Shown here: positions 1-10,787 of the stretch, in pieces | Layout: each line of letters opens with the position of its first letter | Numbering within the stretch: position 1 is the first letter of the stretch | Assembly: GCA_030848705.1 (NCBI GenBank) | Contig: CM061243.1 | Coordinates: 101,368,436-101,432,435, forward strand | Direction of reading: 5' to 3' | Length of the DNA: 64,000 nt | Source: Heracleum sosnowskyi | Lineage: Eukaryota; Streptophyta; Magnoliopsida; Apiales; Apiaceae | Notes under the pieces: model-generated | What the model was told of the DNA's origin: nothing | Database searches by the model: none | What the model saw: the letters and a program-made list of their open reading frames with translations, nothing else | Made by a program: the position numbers and the translations under genes

Positions 1-365
1 ATGCAACAATCAAATGAAAAGCTAGATATTCTGATAATAGTGATGATACTGTGAAAGAAACAAAGATATTGATCATAACAATAATGAAAATATTGAGAAC
101 ATGAGGTATATACCAAGACAAAGTTTAGACAAACAGAGATTAGAGTATGAAAGTGTTGTTTTATAAAGCAACCAAAATAAGAACTTAGATGTCAAAATAA
201 ACGGATATATCACGTCCTGAGCTTCAACTGCAGCTACAGAAGGTACACGTAATCACTTCGTAATCCAATCTTTATCATCAATATTATTCTAAATGCTATC
301 CACTGCAATCATGTTTTGGAGGCAAACCTTTGAAATTAAACTGATACAAGCAAGATTTTGTATTG
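1..365. other. upstream non-coding DNA
   Basis: AT-rich sequence upstream of the first P450 pseudogene. No convincing reading frame, repeat or RNA gene is visible. It probably holds the old promoter of that pseudogene. Confidence 0.5.
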
Positions 366-375
366 TATATATAAA
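366..375 (+). promoter_or_regulatory. TATA box of CYP93-type pseudogene 1
   Basis: TATATATAAA lies 57 bp upstream of the ATG at 432. The same motif in a similar context (TTTTGTATATATAAA versus TATTGTATATATAAA) lies upstream of the related copy at 11540. This supports both as ancestral core promoters. Confidence 0.55.
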
Positions 376-431
376 GTGCTAAACGTTTAATCAACATGAT
401 CACCTCTCTTTTCGTATTGGTTAACTTTAGC

Positions 432-2102
432 ATGGTTAGCTTTCAAGGTTATGTACTTGTTTTCTTCATTTGGCTCATTTCTACCCTTATACTTCGCGCC
501 ATATTCAAAAGTTAAACTACCTCTAACCTTCCCCCAAGCCCTCTTAGGCTTCCAATTTTTGGTCATCTCCACCTTCTTGCTCCTATACCACATCAGGCTC
601 TTCACAAGCTCTCCATCCAGTATGGACCTTCAATTTGTATCTTCCTTGGCTCTAATCCTTGTGTTGTTGCCTCATCTCCTGAAATCGCTAAAGAGTTTCT
701 TAAAACACACGAAGCATCTTGGTCAGGTCGTCCCCAAACAGAGGCCTCGGATTACTTAACATATGGTTCACAAGACTTTACTTTTGCTCCTTATGGACCA
801 TACTGGAAGTTTATGAAAAAAGTATGCATGTCTGAGCTCCTTGGTGGTCGAACTCTGAATCTCCTAAGACCTGTAAGACATTGCGAGATTAACAGGATTG
901 TGAATGTGTTGTTTCAAAAGGCCAAAACTGGGGAAGCTGTTGACATTGGATGTGAGCTGAGGAGGCTGACCAACAATGTAATTTCAAGAATGATTATGAG
1001 GGTGAGGTGTTCAGAGGATGAGGATGAAGCTGGAGAAGTTAAGAGGTTGAATAAAGACGTAAGTGATGCTTTAGGAAAGTTCAATCTCTCTGACCATATA
1101 TGGTTCTGCAAGAATTTGGATTTGCAGGGAATGAAAAAGAAGCTTGTGAAAATCCGTGGAAGGTATGACATAATGATGGAGAGGATTATAGAGGAGCACA
1201 GAGACGCGAGGAGGAGGAAGATAGAAAATGGCGATGATGGGGATGCAGAGAAGGACTTGCTTGATATCTTACTTGACATATCAGAAGATGAGAGCTTGGA
1301 GATTAGATTGAGCATAGAGAACATCAAGGCCTTTATACTGGTAATGGTGCATCTCGCCTAACTACTACACATTAGTCATATAGCTATATTTATAATTTAA
1401 TTGAAAAAATTCTGCAAGTCATTAATATGATGTAACTACCTAGTTTCCCATGAGAATGAGTTTCAATTATGCTATAAAGTTAAAGTTTAAGTAGAAGATT
1501 ACAGTTTGTCCATAATATTTCCTTGGGATAAATTGCAGGATATATTTGCTGTTGGAACAGACACATCTGCCATAACAACAGAATGGGCACTTGCAGAGCT
1601 GATCAACCATCCAAAAATTATGGAAAAAGCAGTACAAGAGATATATTCTGTTGTTGGGAAAAACAGATTAGTAGAAGAATCTGATATTGTGCATCTTCCT
1701 TACCTTCAGGCCATTGTAAAGGAAACTTTAAGACTTCATCCCACCGGTCCACTATTTACCAGAGAATCAAGTGAAGATTGCACCATTGCAAATTACCGCA
1801 TACCAGCAAAGACTAGACTGTTTGTTAATGTTTGGGCACTTGGCCGAGACCCAAAGTACTGGGACAATGCACTTGAATTCAAACCAGAAAGATTTATTGT
1901 GAGTACAGAAGATCGAGGGAGTGGAAAGACACAGTTGGATATTAGGGGACAGCATTTTCAATTGTTGCCATTTGGAAGCGGGCAAAGAGGGTGTCCAGGA
2001 GTTTCGCTAGGACTGCTTGTTGTTCAAACAACCCTTGCTGCAATGATACATCCTTTGGTCTGTGTTCCGGTTGCTAGGCTCAATCCATTTCCAACAACTT
2101 AG
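432..2102 (+). pseudogene. CYP93-type cytochrome P450, pseudogene copy 1
   Basis: Two exons, 432-1340 and 1539-2102, are separated by a 198-bp phase-0 GT-AG intron. The position, between the region before the I-helix and AVGTDTSA, is that of the single intron in CYP93 genes. The frame is continuous through exon 1 except for a TAA at 513-515 (codon 28), where copy 2 has an Arg codon. Visible motifs: hydrophobic N-terminal anchor, degraded proline-rich hinge, I-helix AVGTDTSA, ExxR in KETLRLHP, PERF, and heme loop PFGSGQRGCPG with its Cys. About 31 residues are missing in frame between LAAM and HPLV compared with copy 2. CYP93 enzymes are ER-anchored flavonoid or isoflavonoid oxidases; this family assignment is by motif and is not resolved to subfamily. 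The stop and deletion should abolish function. Translation from a downstream Met would lack the anchor. Confidence 0.8.
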
Positions 2103-2524
2103 TAGTTAATCATACTCTACACAAAACAGAAAAGTATATAGCACATACATTTAAGAGTTTATAAAAATAATAAGATTGTCTGTTTGCACTTTGGAAAGCT
2201 AGCAACAGTGCTAGAAGTATTGTCTTCTAAAAATTCATTTGAGTTCACTTTTCATCTGTGTTTTACCTAGTTAGAAAGAACTCAGGAGGAGCCTCTGCTT
2301 GTATTTCAGAGTGCAGATGACAATCTTTCCATCCTGTACAAGACGTTTATAAAAAAAAGTTTTTTTTAAAAACTGTAATTTACAAACAATAAAGGGACAA
2401 TTACAGATTACAATTCCACTCTTAATCATCAGTATCAGTCCTATATATTTCTGAATCTTGACACTTAAACTTGTAAGCGATATTTCATTTAGCATATATG
2501 AACTGCATCACCTCTTCTTCTTTT
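2103..2524. other. 3' flank and intergenic DNA
   Basis: AT-rich sequence between P450 pseudogenes. It includes poly-A and poly-T runs near 2350-2370. No gene or element is recognised. Confidence 0.4.
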
Positions 2525-2990
2525 ATGGTTGATTTTCAAGTATGTGGCTTTGTTTCATTTAGGCTCATTTGCAGTATTACATACTCCGAGCTATTTTCAG
2601 TTGAACCATCTCTAGCCCTCCACCTAGAACTTTTAGGCTTCCAAGCATAGGTTATCTCCACCTTGCTTCTACACCACATTAGGCTCTTCACAAGCTTTGG
2701 TATAAACATTTAATCCATGTCTTCCTTTGCTCCAATCCTCGTGTTGTCGCCTCATCTCCTGAAATCTTTAGAGAACTCTTTAGAGAGCTAATCAAAACAC
2801 ACACCTGAAGTTTCTTGGTCAGCCCGTCCCAAGCAGAGGCCTCACACGTCAAGAGATTGAGAGTATGGTAAATAATCTTGAAAAAGCCACTATCCGACTG
2901 CCACGGGATTGAGATTTGCAGGATACCTATGTATAAGCAAGTAAAGATTGCACCACTGCAAACTACCTCATACTGGCTGAGCCATATGCA
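2525..2990 (+). pseudogene. shredded CYP93-type P450 fragment, copy 2 of the cluster
   Basis: The ATG at 2525 opens a sequence similar at DNA level to the first ~320 bp of the neighbouring P450 exon 1. Recognisable parts are the hinge, the equivalent of the IGHLHL region, HQ..HKL, and CVVASSPE. It carries many indels and stops. A short segment near 2945-2980 then matches the exon 2 stretch coding for DCTIANYRIP. The whole middle of the gene, including the I-helix and ExxR, is gone, as is the heme-binding end. This is a deeply decayed tandem duplicate. The assignment rests on similarity to the two better copies in this window. Confidence 0.6.
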
Positions 2991-3347
2991 CCTTGATGTG
3001 GCCATTATAATTCACTGAACACAACCAAATTATGGTAAACATTCTCAGTTGTGTTTTAAATCAACACTTTGCTAGCTGCAACCCAGTCGAAAAAGAATCT
3101 TTGATTCTACTGCTGTCAATTTTTTATGACGAAATCTTCACGGGGATCCCTGCCGTCTGCAAGAAGTTCCTTGGATTATTTGGTTACTAATAAAGCATTA
3201 GACAGACCGTCGGCTAAATAATATGTCATGATAATAAGAAATTAAAGTATCAACCACTTCAGCAATGTAGACAACAAATTTCAAACAAATCTATACTCTT
3301 TATTAATAAGCAAAACAATGTAAAAATGGTGCCGTTACCAAAATACA

Positions 3348-3718
3348 TGTTGGACGCCCATTAGTGGAGTGGGCCGACTGATGAACTTGTTAAATGTAAA
3401 AGCCCAAAGTACTGAAGCCTTTGACAAAAGCCCAATACACTGAGGTCTGAAGACCGATTCGCAGGTGGTTGTGCGCCCACGTCCCTAACGGAGTGAACCA
3501 CGTTGTTAAACGTGGAGATCAGGCGAACTGGTAAAGGGAGGTAACATCAGAGGTTCGATCATACATTCACACAATCAGAATATTCGTACGTTTCTCTTAC
3601 TCACAAAATACCAGTTTAACTTATTCTCACACCGGATGTGAATCGGGGTGCTTATCCCTCGCATTCTTCTCTTTGCAAGTCCGACTGGACGACTCACGGC
3701 AGAAAATTGGTTCCAACA
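3348..3718 (+). repeat. 5' LTR of E1
   Basis: A 371-bp direct repeat of 10195-10565 with TGTTGGA...TCCAACA terminal inverted repeats. It is followed after TT by the primer binding site. It resembles the LTR of E2 mainly in its last ~70 bp (CGCATTCTTCTCTT and the CAGAAAA-TGGTTCCAACA end). Confidence 0.85.
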
Positions 3719-3720
3719 TT

Positions 3721-3738
3721 TGACGCCGTCTGTGGGAA
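3721..3738 (+). promoter_or_regulatory. tRNA primer binding site of E1
   Basis: TGACGCCGTCTGTGGGAA follows the 5' LTR after two bases. The related E2 has TGGCGCC at this place, so the third base is mutated here. The site is where minus-strand cDNA synthesis would start. Which tRNA pairs was not determined. Confidence 0.65.
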
Positions 3739-3774
3739 CATACAAATTAATTGTGATTAAAGCTTGCCGTTATT

Positions 3775-5280
3775 ATGTCATCCGACAGCCCGCCTGGATC
3801 TGACAGAACCCTACATCCAGGGAGTTCCACTGTTACGCCGCCGATAAACCGAATACTAAATTTTGATTTTGAAAGGGACGAAGGGCCTATGCCAACCCCT
3901 GAAGAACAAAAAGAGCTAGTCCTTAAATGGAGGGAGGAACAAGCGGCTAAGAAAGGTAAACAAAAAGAGGGGGAACAGGCGGAGAAAGAAGCCCAAATAC
4001 GGGCGAAGAAGAGAGAAACAGATACGCTAAAGCTACCAGCCATCAAACTTTGAAGAAAGGAGTTGGAGATGGAATAAAAAGCCTTGAGACAGTCGGTCGA
4101 GGAGGCCGAGGTAACGTTGGTATCGAATGAAACTCGAAGGGAGAAAAGATTACATGACGATGAAGACGGGTCTTCGGACTTCGAATCGCATTCTTGGAGA
4201 ACATGTTCCAAAGTTGTACTGACTGATTCAGATAAGGAGGATGACTCTCACGTTCGAGATCGTATACGGCGAATGGAAAAAGCTATGTTTGGAGAAAGGA
4301 AAATTAGCCATGAGCCGGTCGTTTCCGAAGAAATCGAACAGTATAGGCCTCCCACAGGAGGACAGTTTCCAAAGATGTATGAGTTCAATAGAAAAGGGGA
4401 CCCGAAAGACCACTGTGAGAAATATGAGTCTTTGATGACAGGCATGGGACACTGCGATATTATGCTATGCAAAATGTTTAAGACGTACCTGAAGGGACCA
4501 GCGGCGATGTGGTATCGTTCACAAAGACCCCGATCGATCCATTTGTATGAACAATTGAAAAGAAAGTTTCCGAGACATTACTCCCACTTGTGTCGAAGGG
4601 AGAAGGATACTGAAGCTCTGATCCACTTCCGGTAAAGGCCGAACGAAGAACTGGGTGATTACTTAGCTCGATTCAAAGAGGAGGCAGGAATGGTCACCAA
4701 TTTGGATAAGGTGAAGGCTGCAGGTTTCCTCGCCGCTGGGTTAGACCCCGTCAAAGGTAAAAAACTTCGATCATCTCTTTATGATATTCCCCCTAAGTCC
4801 TTAAATTATATATATTTGAGAGGAGAGGCTATCCGAAGGAAACTTGAGCCTACTGGAGATCATAAGGATAGCCATAAGTATGAAGGTTCGGGAAGAGACG
4901 ACCGAAGAGGTCGAGGGGATGTCAGGAGCAGGCTTATGGATACCAAGCATGATCGCGGAGCATAGAGAAGAAGAGATAGAGATAATACGGTGTTCACTCC
5001 CCTTAATGCACCTATCTCGAAGATTCTCCACGAAATAAAAGGAAAACCAGGGTTTGTTTGGCCAACTAGACTGAAGACCCCAGATTATAAGAAGAATGGA
5101 GACAAGTATTGTGAATACCAAGAGACAAGGGGCATAATACTGATGAATGCTACCACTTGAAGAAGCTGATCGAAAGAATGATCAAAGGAGGAGAATTAGG
5201 CCAGTTTGTAGGTGATCTAAGGAACAAACTGGAGTCCAAAGAACCTAGGAGAGAAAAAGGGCCTGAAAGAGAATAAAAGT
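3775..5280 (+). pseudogene. E1 gag, degenerate
   Basis: One frame from the ATG at 3775 encodes a Tat-type Gag. It starts with a basic/acidic N-terminus containing PPINRILNFD and PMPTPEEQK, as in E2. The retrotrans_gag core follows (HCEKYESLMTGMGHCDIMLC, AAMWYRS, LARFKEEAGMV). The frame is broken by stops near 4051, 4075, 4633 and 4963. A single-base frameshift follows near 5120, just before the CxxH..H..C zinc-binding motif. E2 reads CAG where E1 has the stop at 4633. Gag would form the virus-like particle; this copy cannot make a full protein. Confidence 0.8.
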
Positions 5281-5288
5281 ATCGAGGA

Positions 5289-6074
5289 GTGGTTCGAACT
5301 ATTTCTGGAGGACCAGTCATGGACCGATGTAGGAAGGAGTATGCTCAACAAGTCTATAGTTTGTATCAAGCTAATGTAGCCAAACAAGCTTTACCTATCG
5401 CCTTCACTGAAGATGACTATGAAGATGTAATATGGCCGCACGAAGATCCACTCATCATCAACCCTGTCATCGGGGAGAACAAAATATGGAAAGTTCTAGT
5501 GGATGGTGGTAGTTCGATCAACATCCTTTATCATCGGACGTACTGCAAGATGAACTTGGGAGGTGAACAACTGGGACCCTGTCATGAAGCCCCTCTGTAT
5601 GGCTTCGGAAACCAGCTCGTCTCGATTGAAGGGACAATTACCCTTCTCATCTTGTTGGGAAAGACACCTTACACTGTTGAAAAAGAAGCAAAGTTTTATG
5701 TAGTGCGGGTAGATAGCCCCTACAACGACATTCTGGGAAGGCCGATCCTACCCGCCTTCCAAGCAGTGGCCTCCGTTCCCCACCTGAAGTTGAAATTCCC
5801 TACTGAACACGACATCGGGGAGATGAGAGGAGATCAGAAAGCTGTCAGGATCATTATGTTGGAAGACCTCGAGAAAGATCAGGACATGAAGATGTCCGAA
5901 CGGGGAAAAAGAAAAAGGGGAGAAATGAAACTGGGTAAACTAATGCCAAATTGGGAAGGCCCCTACACGGTGGTGGAGGTGGTTCGGCCGGGAACGTATA
6001 AACTATGCGGACCTGACGAGAATCTCATCATAAACACCTGGCACGCTTCTGGCCTTCGCAAATTCTACCAGTAA
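5289..6074 (+). pseudogene. E1 protease fused to integrase C-terminus (internal pol deletion)
   Basis: An open frame of 261 codons. Residues 1-210 match the protease region of E2: EDDYEDVIWPHEDP, then the aspartic protease active site VDGGSS at about residue 72, then LGRP near 160. From about residue 216 (nt 5934) the sequence jumps to the last 46 residues of integrase, beginning GKLMPNWEGPY and ending FYQ. About 1050 residues present in E2 (reverse transcriptase, both RNase H domains, integrase zinc and catalytic domains) are missing, and the junction keeps the frame. An active site Asp remains. Whether the ORF is ever expressed is unknown, because gag upstream is broken. Confidence 0.85.
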
Positions 6075-6429
6075 GCTTATTGGAAACTCATATTTCCCTT
6101 CATCTATTTGATGCAGTATTTTTATTAAGTTTTTACTTCAGTCATTTGCCTTAAGTATGGATTGTATGATGATCATATGTCATGAAACACATTAATAAAA
6201 TCGTTTATTTCCCAAGTTACACACGTATCGTGATTCAGTCAAAAGCATGGTAAATTGCATAGATTTGACCAACACACACTTAGGGACGATCAGATTAAAT
6301 TATGTGTCTTAGCAAATGGTTTTTAGTATTTAAAGTACTTGACGATTAATTTAAGTTGGGAGCACAATTCGGCCGAATAAAACAACTTAAATAAATTCTC
6401 AAACCCTTTTTAATACCAGGGGACATGCC

Positions 6430-7190
6430 TTACCGAAGACGCATAATGAAGTAAAATTCATGTTATGGGTAAAATTTTATTATGCTAAGGCAAAATTGTT
6501 GTCCGAAGAAGCATAAAACAAATTATGCTTCGACAAAAATTTCTGCCGAAGAAGCATAAAACAAATTATGCTTCAGCAAAAATTTCTGCCGAAGAAGCAT
6601 AAAACAAATTATGCTTCGGCAAAAATTTCTACCGAAGAAGCATAAAACAAATAAAATTATGCCAAGGAAAAATTGTAGGCCGAAGAAATATAAAAGAAAT
6701 AAAATTATGCCTAGGCAAAATTGTTGTCCGAAGAAGCATAAAACAAATTATGCTTCGGCAAAAATTTCTGCCGAAGAAGCATAAAACAAATAAAATTATG
6801 GCAAGGCAAAATTGTAGGCCGAATAAGCATAAAATAAATAAAATTATGCCTAGGCAAAATTGTAGGCCGAAGAAGCATAAAAGAAATAAAATTATGCCTA
6901 GGCAAAATTGTTGTCCGAAGAAGCATAAAACAAATTATGCTTCTGCAAAAATTTCTGTCGAAGAATCATAAAACAAATAAAATTATGCCAAGGCAAAATT
7001 GTAGGCCGTAGAAGTATAAAAAATAAATAAAATTATGCCTAGGCAAAATTGTTGTCCAAAGAAGCATAAAACAAATTATGCTTCGGCAATTTTTTTTGTC
7101 AAAGAAGCATAAAAGAAATAAAAATACGCCAAGGCAAAATGGCCGAAGAAGCAAATCAAACTAATAATCGTGCTAAGGCAAATAAAGCCT
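6430..7190 (+). repeat. GCCGAAG-type tandem repeat zone in E1
   Basis: Imperfect tandem units of about 40-45 bp, each with AAGCATAAAACAAATTATGC and TTCGGCAAAAATTTCTGCCG-like stretches. Variant units carry GCCTAGGCAAAATTGT. Each unit contains a short inverted repeat of CTTCGGC/GCCGAAG. Short open frames across this zone are only repeat translations. It lies between the end of pol and the 3' end of the antisense gene, the hypervariable region of Tat elements. Confidence 0.85.
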
Positions 7191-7438
7191 AAAGATGCAA
7201 GAAAATGCATGTGATCAAGCTGAAAAGGCTTCACACCACTTAAAAGAAAACAAGGCTAAGGCAAACAAGTAAGACCTAAAGCAAAACAAAGATGAATGCC
7301 AAAAAAAAGCTAAAATAACACAATTTTACGCTAAGGCAATACAAATAATATTAATAAGCCCGAAGGCAATGTTGAGCCTGAAGGCAAGGTTAAGCCCGAA
7401 GGTAGTACATAATGAATTACATGAAGGACAAATAATAA

Positions 7439-9203
7439 TTAATCCGATAATTCGAACTCAGGATCAAAGCTGACTACCGGAGGAACATCAGGCTCTTCTG
7501 GACGACCGATTGGATCTTCCATGCCTTCCTCCAGGAGAAGCTTGTAATCCATCCCTATAGCATGGGCTTTGCGGATGACTTCCTCATAGCTAGCCGTGAA
7601 TCCATGATCCTCGGACAAGACGACCAATTTCTGGGCCTTCTTCTCAGCCTTTTGGGAAGCTTTTAGCTTGGCTTCAACCCGATCCAGGCGAGTGAAAGCA
7701 GAGTTGAGGTCGATTTTGACGCTATCTCGATCAGTCATCACTTGGGTCAGCCTTTGCTGCAACGATGAGACTTCTTTGTTCAAGGCGTCCAATTGGCCAT
7801 ATGCAGTCTCAGTCCTCTCTTCGGCCAACTTCAGCCCCCGAAGCTGCAAGTCCAAATCTTTGACTTTCTGTTCAACGGCTGCAGCCCAGGGGACGGCCTG
7901 GAAAATAAACATAACAATTAGTCTAAAGGGCAAAACCGAAAAAGAACGAAGGAATAATACGAAAGCTTACCATGGTAATGTGCCCCAACAGTTCTGAGCA
8001 AGCAGAAGACGCCCCCGCCTTATCATATACAGAGCGGTCCTTGGGAAGGATAAAGGCACGACACAGATCTGTCCCTATCTCCTTAGCCGCCAAGGAAGCT
8101 TCGGCAGCAAACCGATCGGTAGTCATCACCGACCAATCAGGTCGATAGGTTACGATCGATTCGCCTTCAAGGCCCCTTTGCCTCTTCTGGGCAACATTGG
8201 ATCCCAAATCGGCCGAAGGCAAGCCGGGATTTGGCTCCGGGACTGTGGAATCGATGATCTCCAAGTTGTCAGACGGAGGAGGAGATGTGCGTTCCATTTG
8301 GGCCCCCGAAGCTGCTTCGGCACGGACCTCAGGAGAGGTCTCAACGTTCTGTTTTGCCGCCAGCTCAGCAAGCCTTTTGGCATTCTTACATGGGCCCTCT
8401 GGATCATCTCAGATCTGGTGGACACTGTGAAACAAAAGAAATCAGTATTAGAAACCAAGTAATAACGCCGAACAAATAAATAAGACAAGGAAAATATGTT
8501 AAGTGAATTTTATGTTACCGGTACCCCATAAAGCCCGAAGCCAAGTCTGGTCTCGACTTACGATCAGAGAGATTCGGTTCAGCTCCTGAGGTTCACACAG
8601 CTTGGCATAATCTACTATGTCTGCGTCGCTTAAATCAGACGCAATAATTGTAGCTGGATCGATCTCCCGCCACATCGAGTATTTACGCAACTTGTGACCA
8701 CTGATGAAAAACCAATGATCGTGCGTTCCTCTATTGCCAGAGTTGGTGGCAGCCCACTCTGCCTGACCAGTCCTTCGAGACAGTTGATAAAACCCGGCAC
8801 TTTTAGTGTTCTTCCTAAAGTCAAAATGAAGAAGAAGCAGGGACAAGCGTTGCTTCACCCCCGCCTTCAGGCACCTATTCTGAAATGAGTTGATGTGAAT
8901 GAAGGTGTTGGGGTCTAATTGGCCAAGGGAGACCAAGGTATATTTGAGAAGTTTTTTCAAGACAGGCAGTAGCGGGAGTCGAAGGCTGCAGAAAAATTCT
9001 TTCTCAGAAACTCCAAGAGCGATCGAGCCATATTCTTCGTCCACTTCGGGCATGTGGTAGACAAGGTCGGTCTCATCGGCTTCATACGTGTGGAAGAGAG
9101 TAGTTGAAATATCATACTTCGTTGCCACCTTGGTAACGTCCACCTTCGTTAGTACGTAATTCAGGTTGGCCGAAGGAAATCTGGAAGCACTGAAGTGCGC
9201 CAT
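7439..9203 (-). pseudogene. E1 antisense gene, three exons, one frameshift
   Basis: The gene lies opposite to gag-pol, between the repeat zone and the 3' LTR. Exon 1, 9203-8519 (ATG, 228 codons plus 1 nt), encodes a globular domain resembling the plant 'putative gypsy type transposon' family, with GQLDPNTFIHINSFQNRC, HFDFRKN, RTGQAEWAATN, HDHWFFISG and ALWG. A 94-bp intron ends TTTCACAG. Exon 2 is 8424-7971, then a 73-bp intron. Exon 3, 7897-7439, is a heptad-rich coiled coil ending DPIGRPEEPDVPPVV...FELSD. The intron phases (1, then 0) equal those in E2. Exon 2 has a net one-base frameshift near 8385-8400 and is otherwise open. Full length would be about 530 aa. The function is not known; structure suggests a DNA- or protein-binding factor with a dimerising tail. 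Confidence 0.75.
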
Positions 9204-10194
9204 GACCGAATAAACGGGTCCGAACTCCTACTGGTTGGTCCATGTCCTGCAAGGGCAAAAAGGGACAGAATTAGCCTTGTACTCGGATGATTTAAAGAAT
9301 ATGTGTGTAAGGAGTTGGTTTGCTGATGAAAACCGAGTACAGAGGGCTGGGATTGGCAAGAGGATGCCCTACGGGTTGAAGAATGGGGAGGTTTTGTGTA
9401 TTCAGGAAAGGCTGAAAGGAGTTCTAAAGGCTTGAATGAGGATCGAAGGATGTTCTTGCTTAAAAGGCTACCTAGAAACCAACCTAATACCTCAAAAAGT
9501 AAACTCTTTATCCCTAAAGTCTATTCTTGTACGCTTTCTTTTTACCCAATACATAAAACTTCTCAAAGAAGGGCATTAGTGACCCTAATCTAACCACAAA
9601 CATAGATACAGATAATCTGATACTCAAAAATTACCAAACTAAACACTCGTGTGACATTCGCTGTCCTAAAAGCATGCCTATCGTATGTCATTACACAAGA
9701 GCAATGAACGCACGGAAAATTCAGTATAAAGAGCATGCGAAATCAGAATGTAAGCATGAATAACAACGAAAATAAAAGAGAACTTACTGTCGGTTGAAGG
9801 TAAAGACGGGTACAGTGGTATGGATGGTGTTGCGACAACCGAAACTCTTGCTTTGATTGTAAGTCCGCGAGAAATTTTTTATATGAAAGTTATGTATGCA
9901 ATAGAGAAATGAAGGTGAAATGGCGGTTTTATGTATGTGTATAGCCGTTTCGAAATAAACGGCTGAGATGGAGGTTGTCCAAATTCACGGTTTAAATTGA
10001 TCTGGAAAAGTGTGTAACTTCAAGAAATTAATTATTACCATAGTTGTCTCATGCTGACGTGGCAGAGGCGATTTGTTGTCCAAGTATGTCCGGTATGTCG
10101 GCATCCCGATGTGATAACAGTCCTAGGGCTTTCCCTAAAATGGGCTGGACAATTGGTCTTCATCCGAGCAAAACTCAGACGAAACCCAGGGACA
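9204..10194. other. E1 region between antisense gene and 3' LTR
   Basis: About 1 kb without convincing coding potential. It should contain the promoter and 5' leader of the minus-strand antisense gene. No clear TATA box was picked out. The polypurine tract expected just before the 3' LTR is weak: the bases before 10195 read GAAACCCAGGGACA. Confidence 0.45.
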
Positions 10195-10565
10195 TGTTGG
10201 ACGCCATTAGTGGAGTGGGCCGACTGCTGGACTTGTTAAATGTAAAAGCCCAAAGTACTAAAGCCTTTGACAAAAGCCCAAAGTACTGAGGTCCGAAGAC
10301 CGATTTACAGGTGGTTGTGCACCCACGTCCCTAACGGAGTGAACCACGTTGTTAAACGTGGAGATCGGGCGAACTGGTAAAGGGAGGTAACATCAGAGGT
10401 TCGATCATACATTCACACACAATCACAATATTCGTACGTTCCTCTTACTCACAAAATACCAGTTTAACTGATTCTCACACCGGAGGTGAATCGGGGGCTC
10501 ATCCCTCGCATTCTTCTCTTTGCAGGTCCGACCGGACGACTCACGACAGAAAACTAGTTCCAACA
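10195..10565 (+). repeat. 3' LTR of E1
   Basis: A 371-bp copy of the 5' LTR with TGTTGGA...TCCAACA ends. It differs by about two dozen substitutions or small indels. It is followed directly by TTACCAAATTTGG, the resumed Helitron sequence. Confidence 0.85.
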
Positions 10566-10787
10566 TTACCAAATTTGGTTAACACAAAATTCGAGTTTGA
10601 TTCCATACAACTACTTGATGAAATAAAATTTATTTATTTGATTTAATTTCTTTGGTTTCACCCCGGTTTCGATTACCTATAACTACGTAATTTAAAGATT
10701 TAGTAATTTAATTTAATTTTTTGAATTTCATTCTGGTTCGATTACTATTTTAATCTCGGCTCGTGCTTCGCACGGGTTATCAACTAG

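Larger units (their letters stand above)
3348..10565 (+). mobile_element. Tat-type Ty3/gypsy LTR retrotransposon E1, deletion derivative
   Basis: Two 371-bp LTRs (3348-3718 and 10195-10565) begin TGTTGG and end CCAACA. They flank a primer binding site, gag and protease remnants, a GCCGAAG-rich tandem repeat zone and a spliced gene on the minus strand. By eye the LTRs differ at roughly 20-25 positions (about 94 percent identity), so the insertion is old. The order sense gag-pol, tandem repeats, antisense ORFs, LTR is characteristic of the Tat/Retand group. Reverse transcriptase, both RNase H domains and the integrase core are deleted, so any movement would need a helper. TTACCAAA occurs just outside both LTRs, but on the left it is separated from the LTR by ATACA, so no clean 5-bp duplication is seen. 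Confidence 0.85.
3290..10787 (+). mobile_element. short non-autonomous Helitron, split by element E1
   Basis: The 5' end at 3290 is TCTATACTCTTTATTAATAA preceded by A. The 3' end at 10784-10787 is CTAG followed by T, about 10 bp after a hairpin of the type CTCGTGCTTCGCACGGG. These are Helitron hallmarks: A|TC start, subterminal GC hairpin, CTAG|T end. Without the 7.2-kb retrotransposon inside it the Helitron is only about 275 bp and codes for nothing. Sequence on both sides of the insert (TTACCAAA) joins into one logical Helitron sequence. Confidence 0.65.

Noticed and set aside
6711..7154. Open frames on both strands with repeating MLLRPTILPRHNF-like peptides
   Set aside because: They are translations of the tandem repeat zone of E1. 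No domain, and both strands are equally open.
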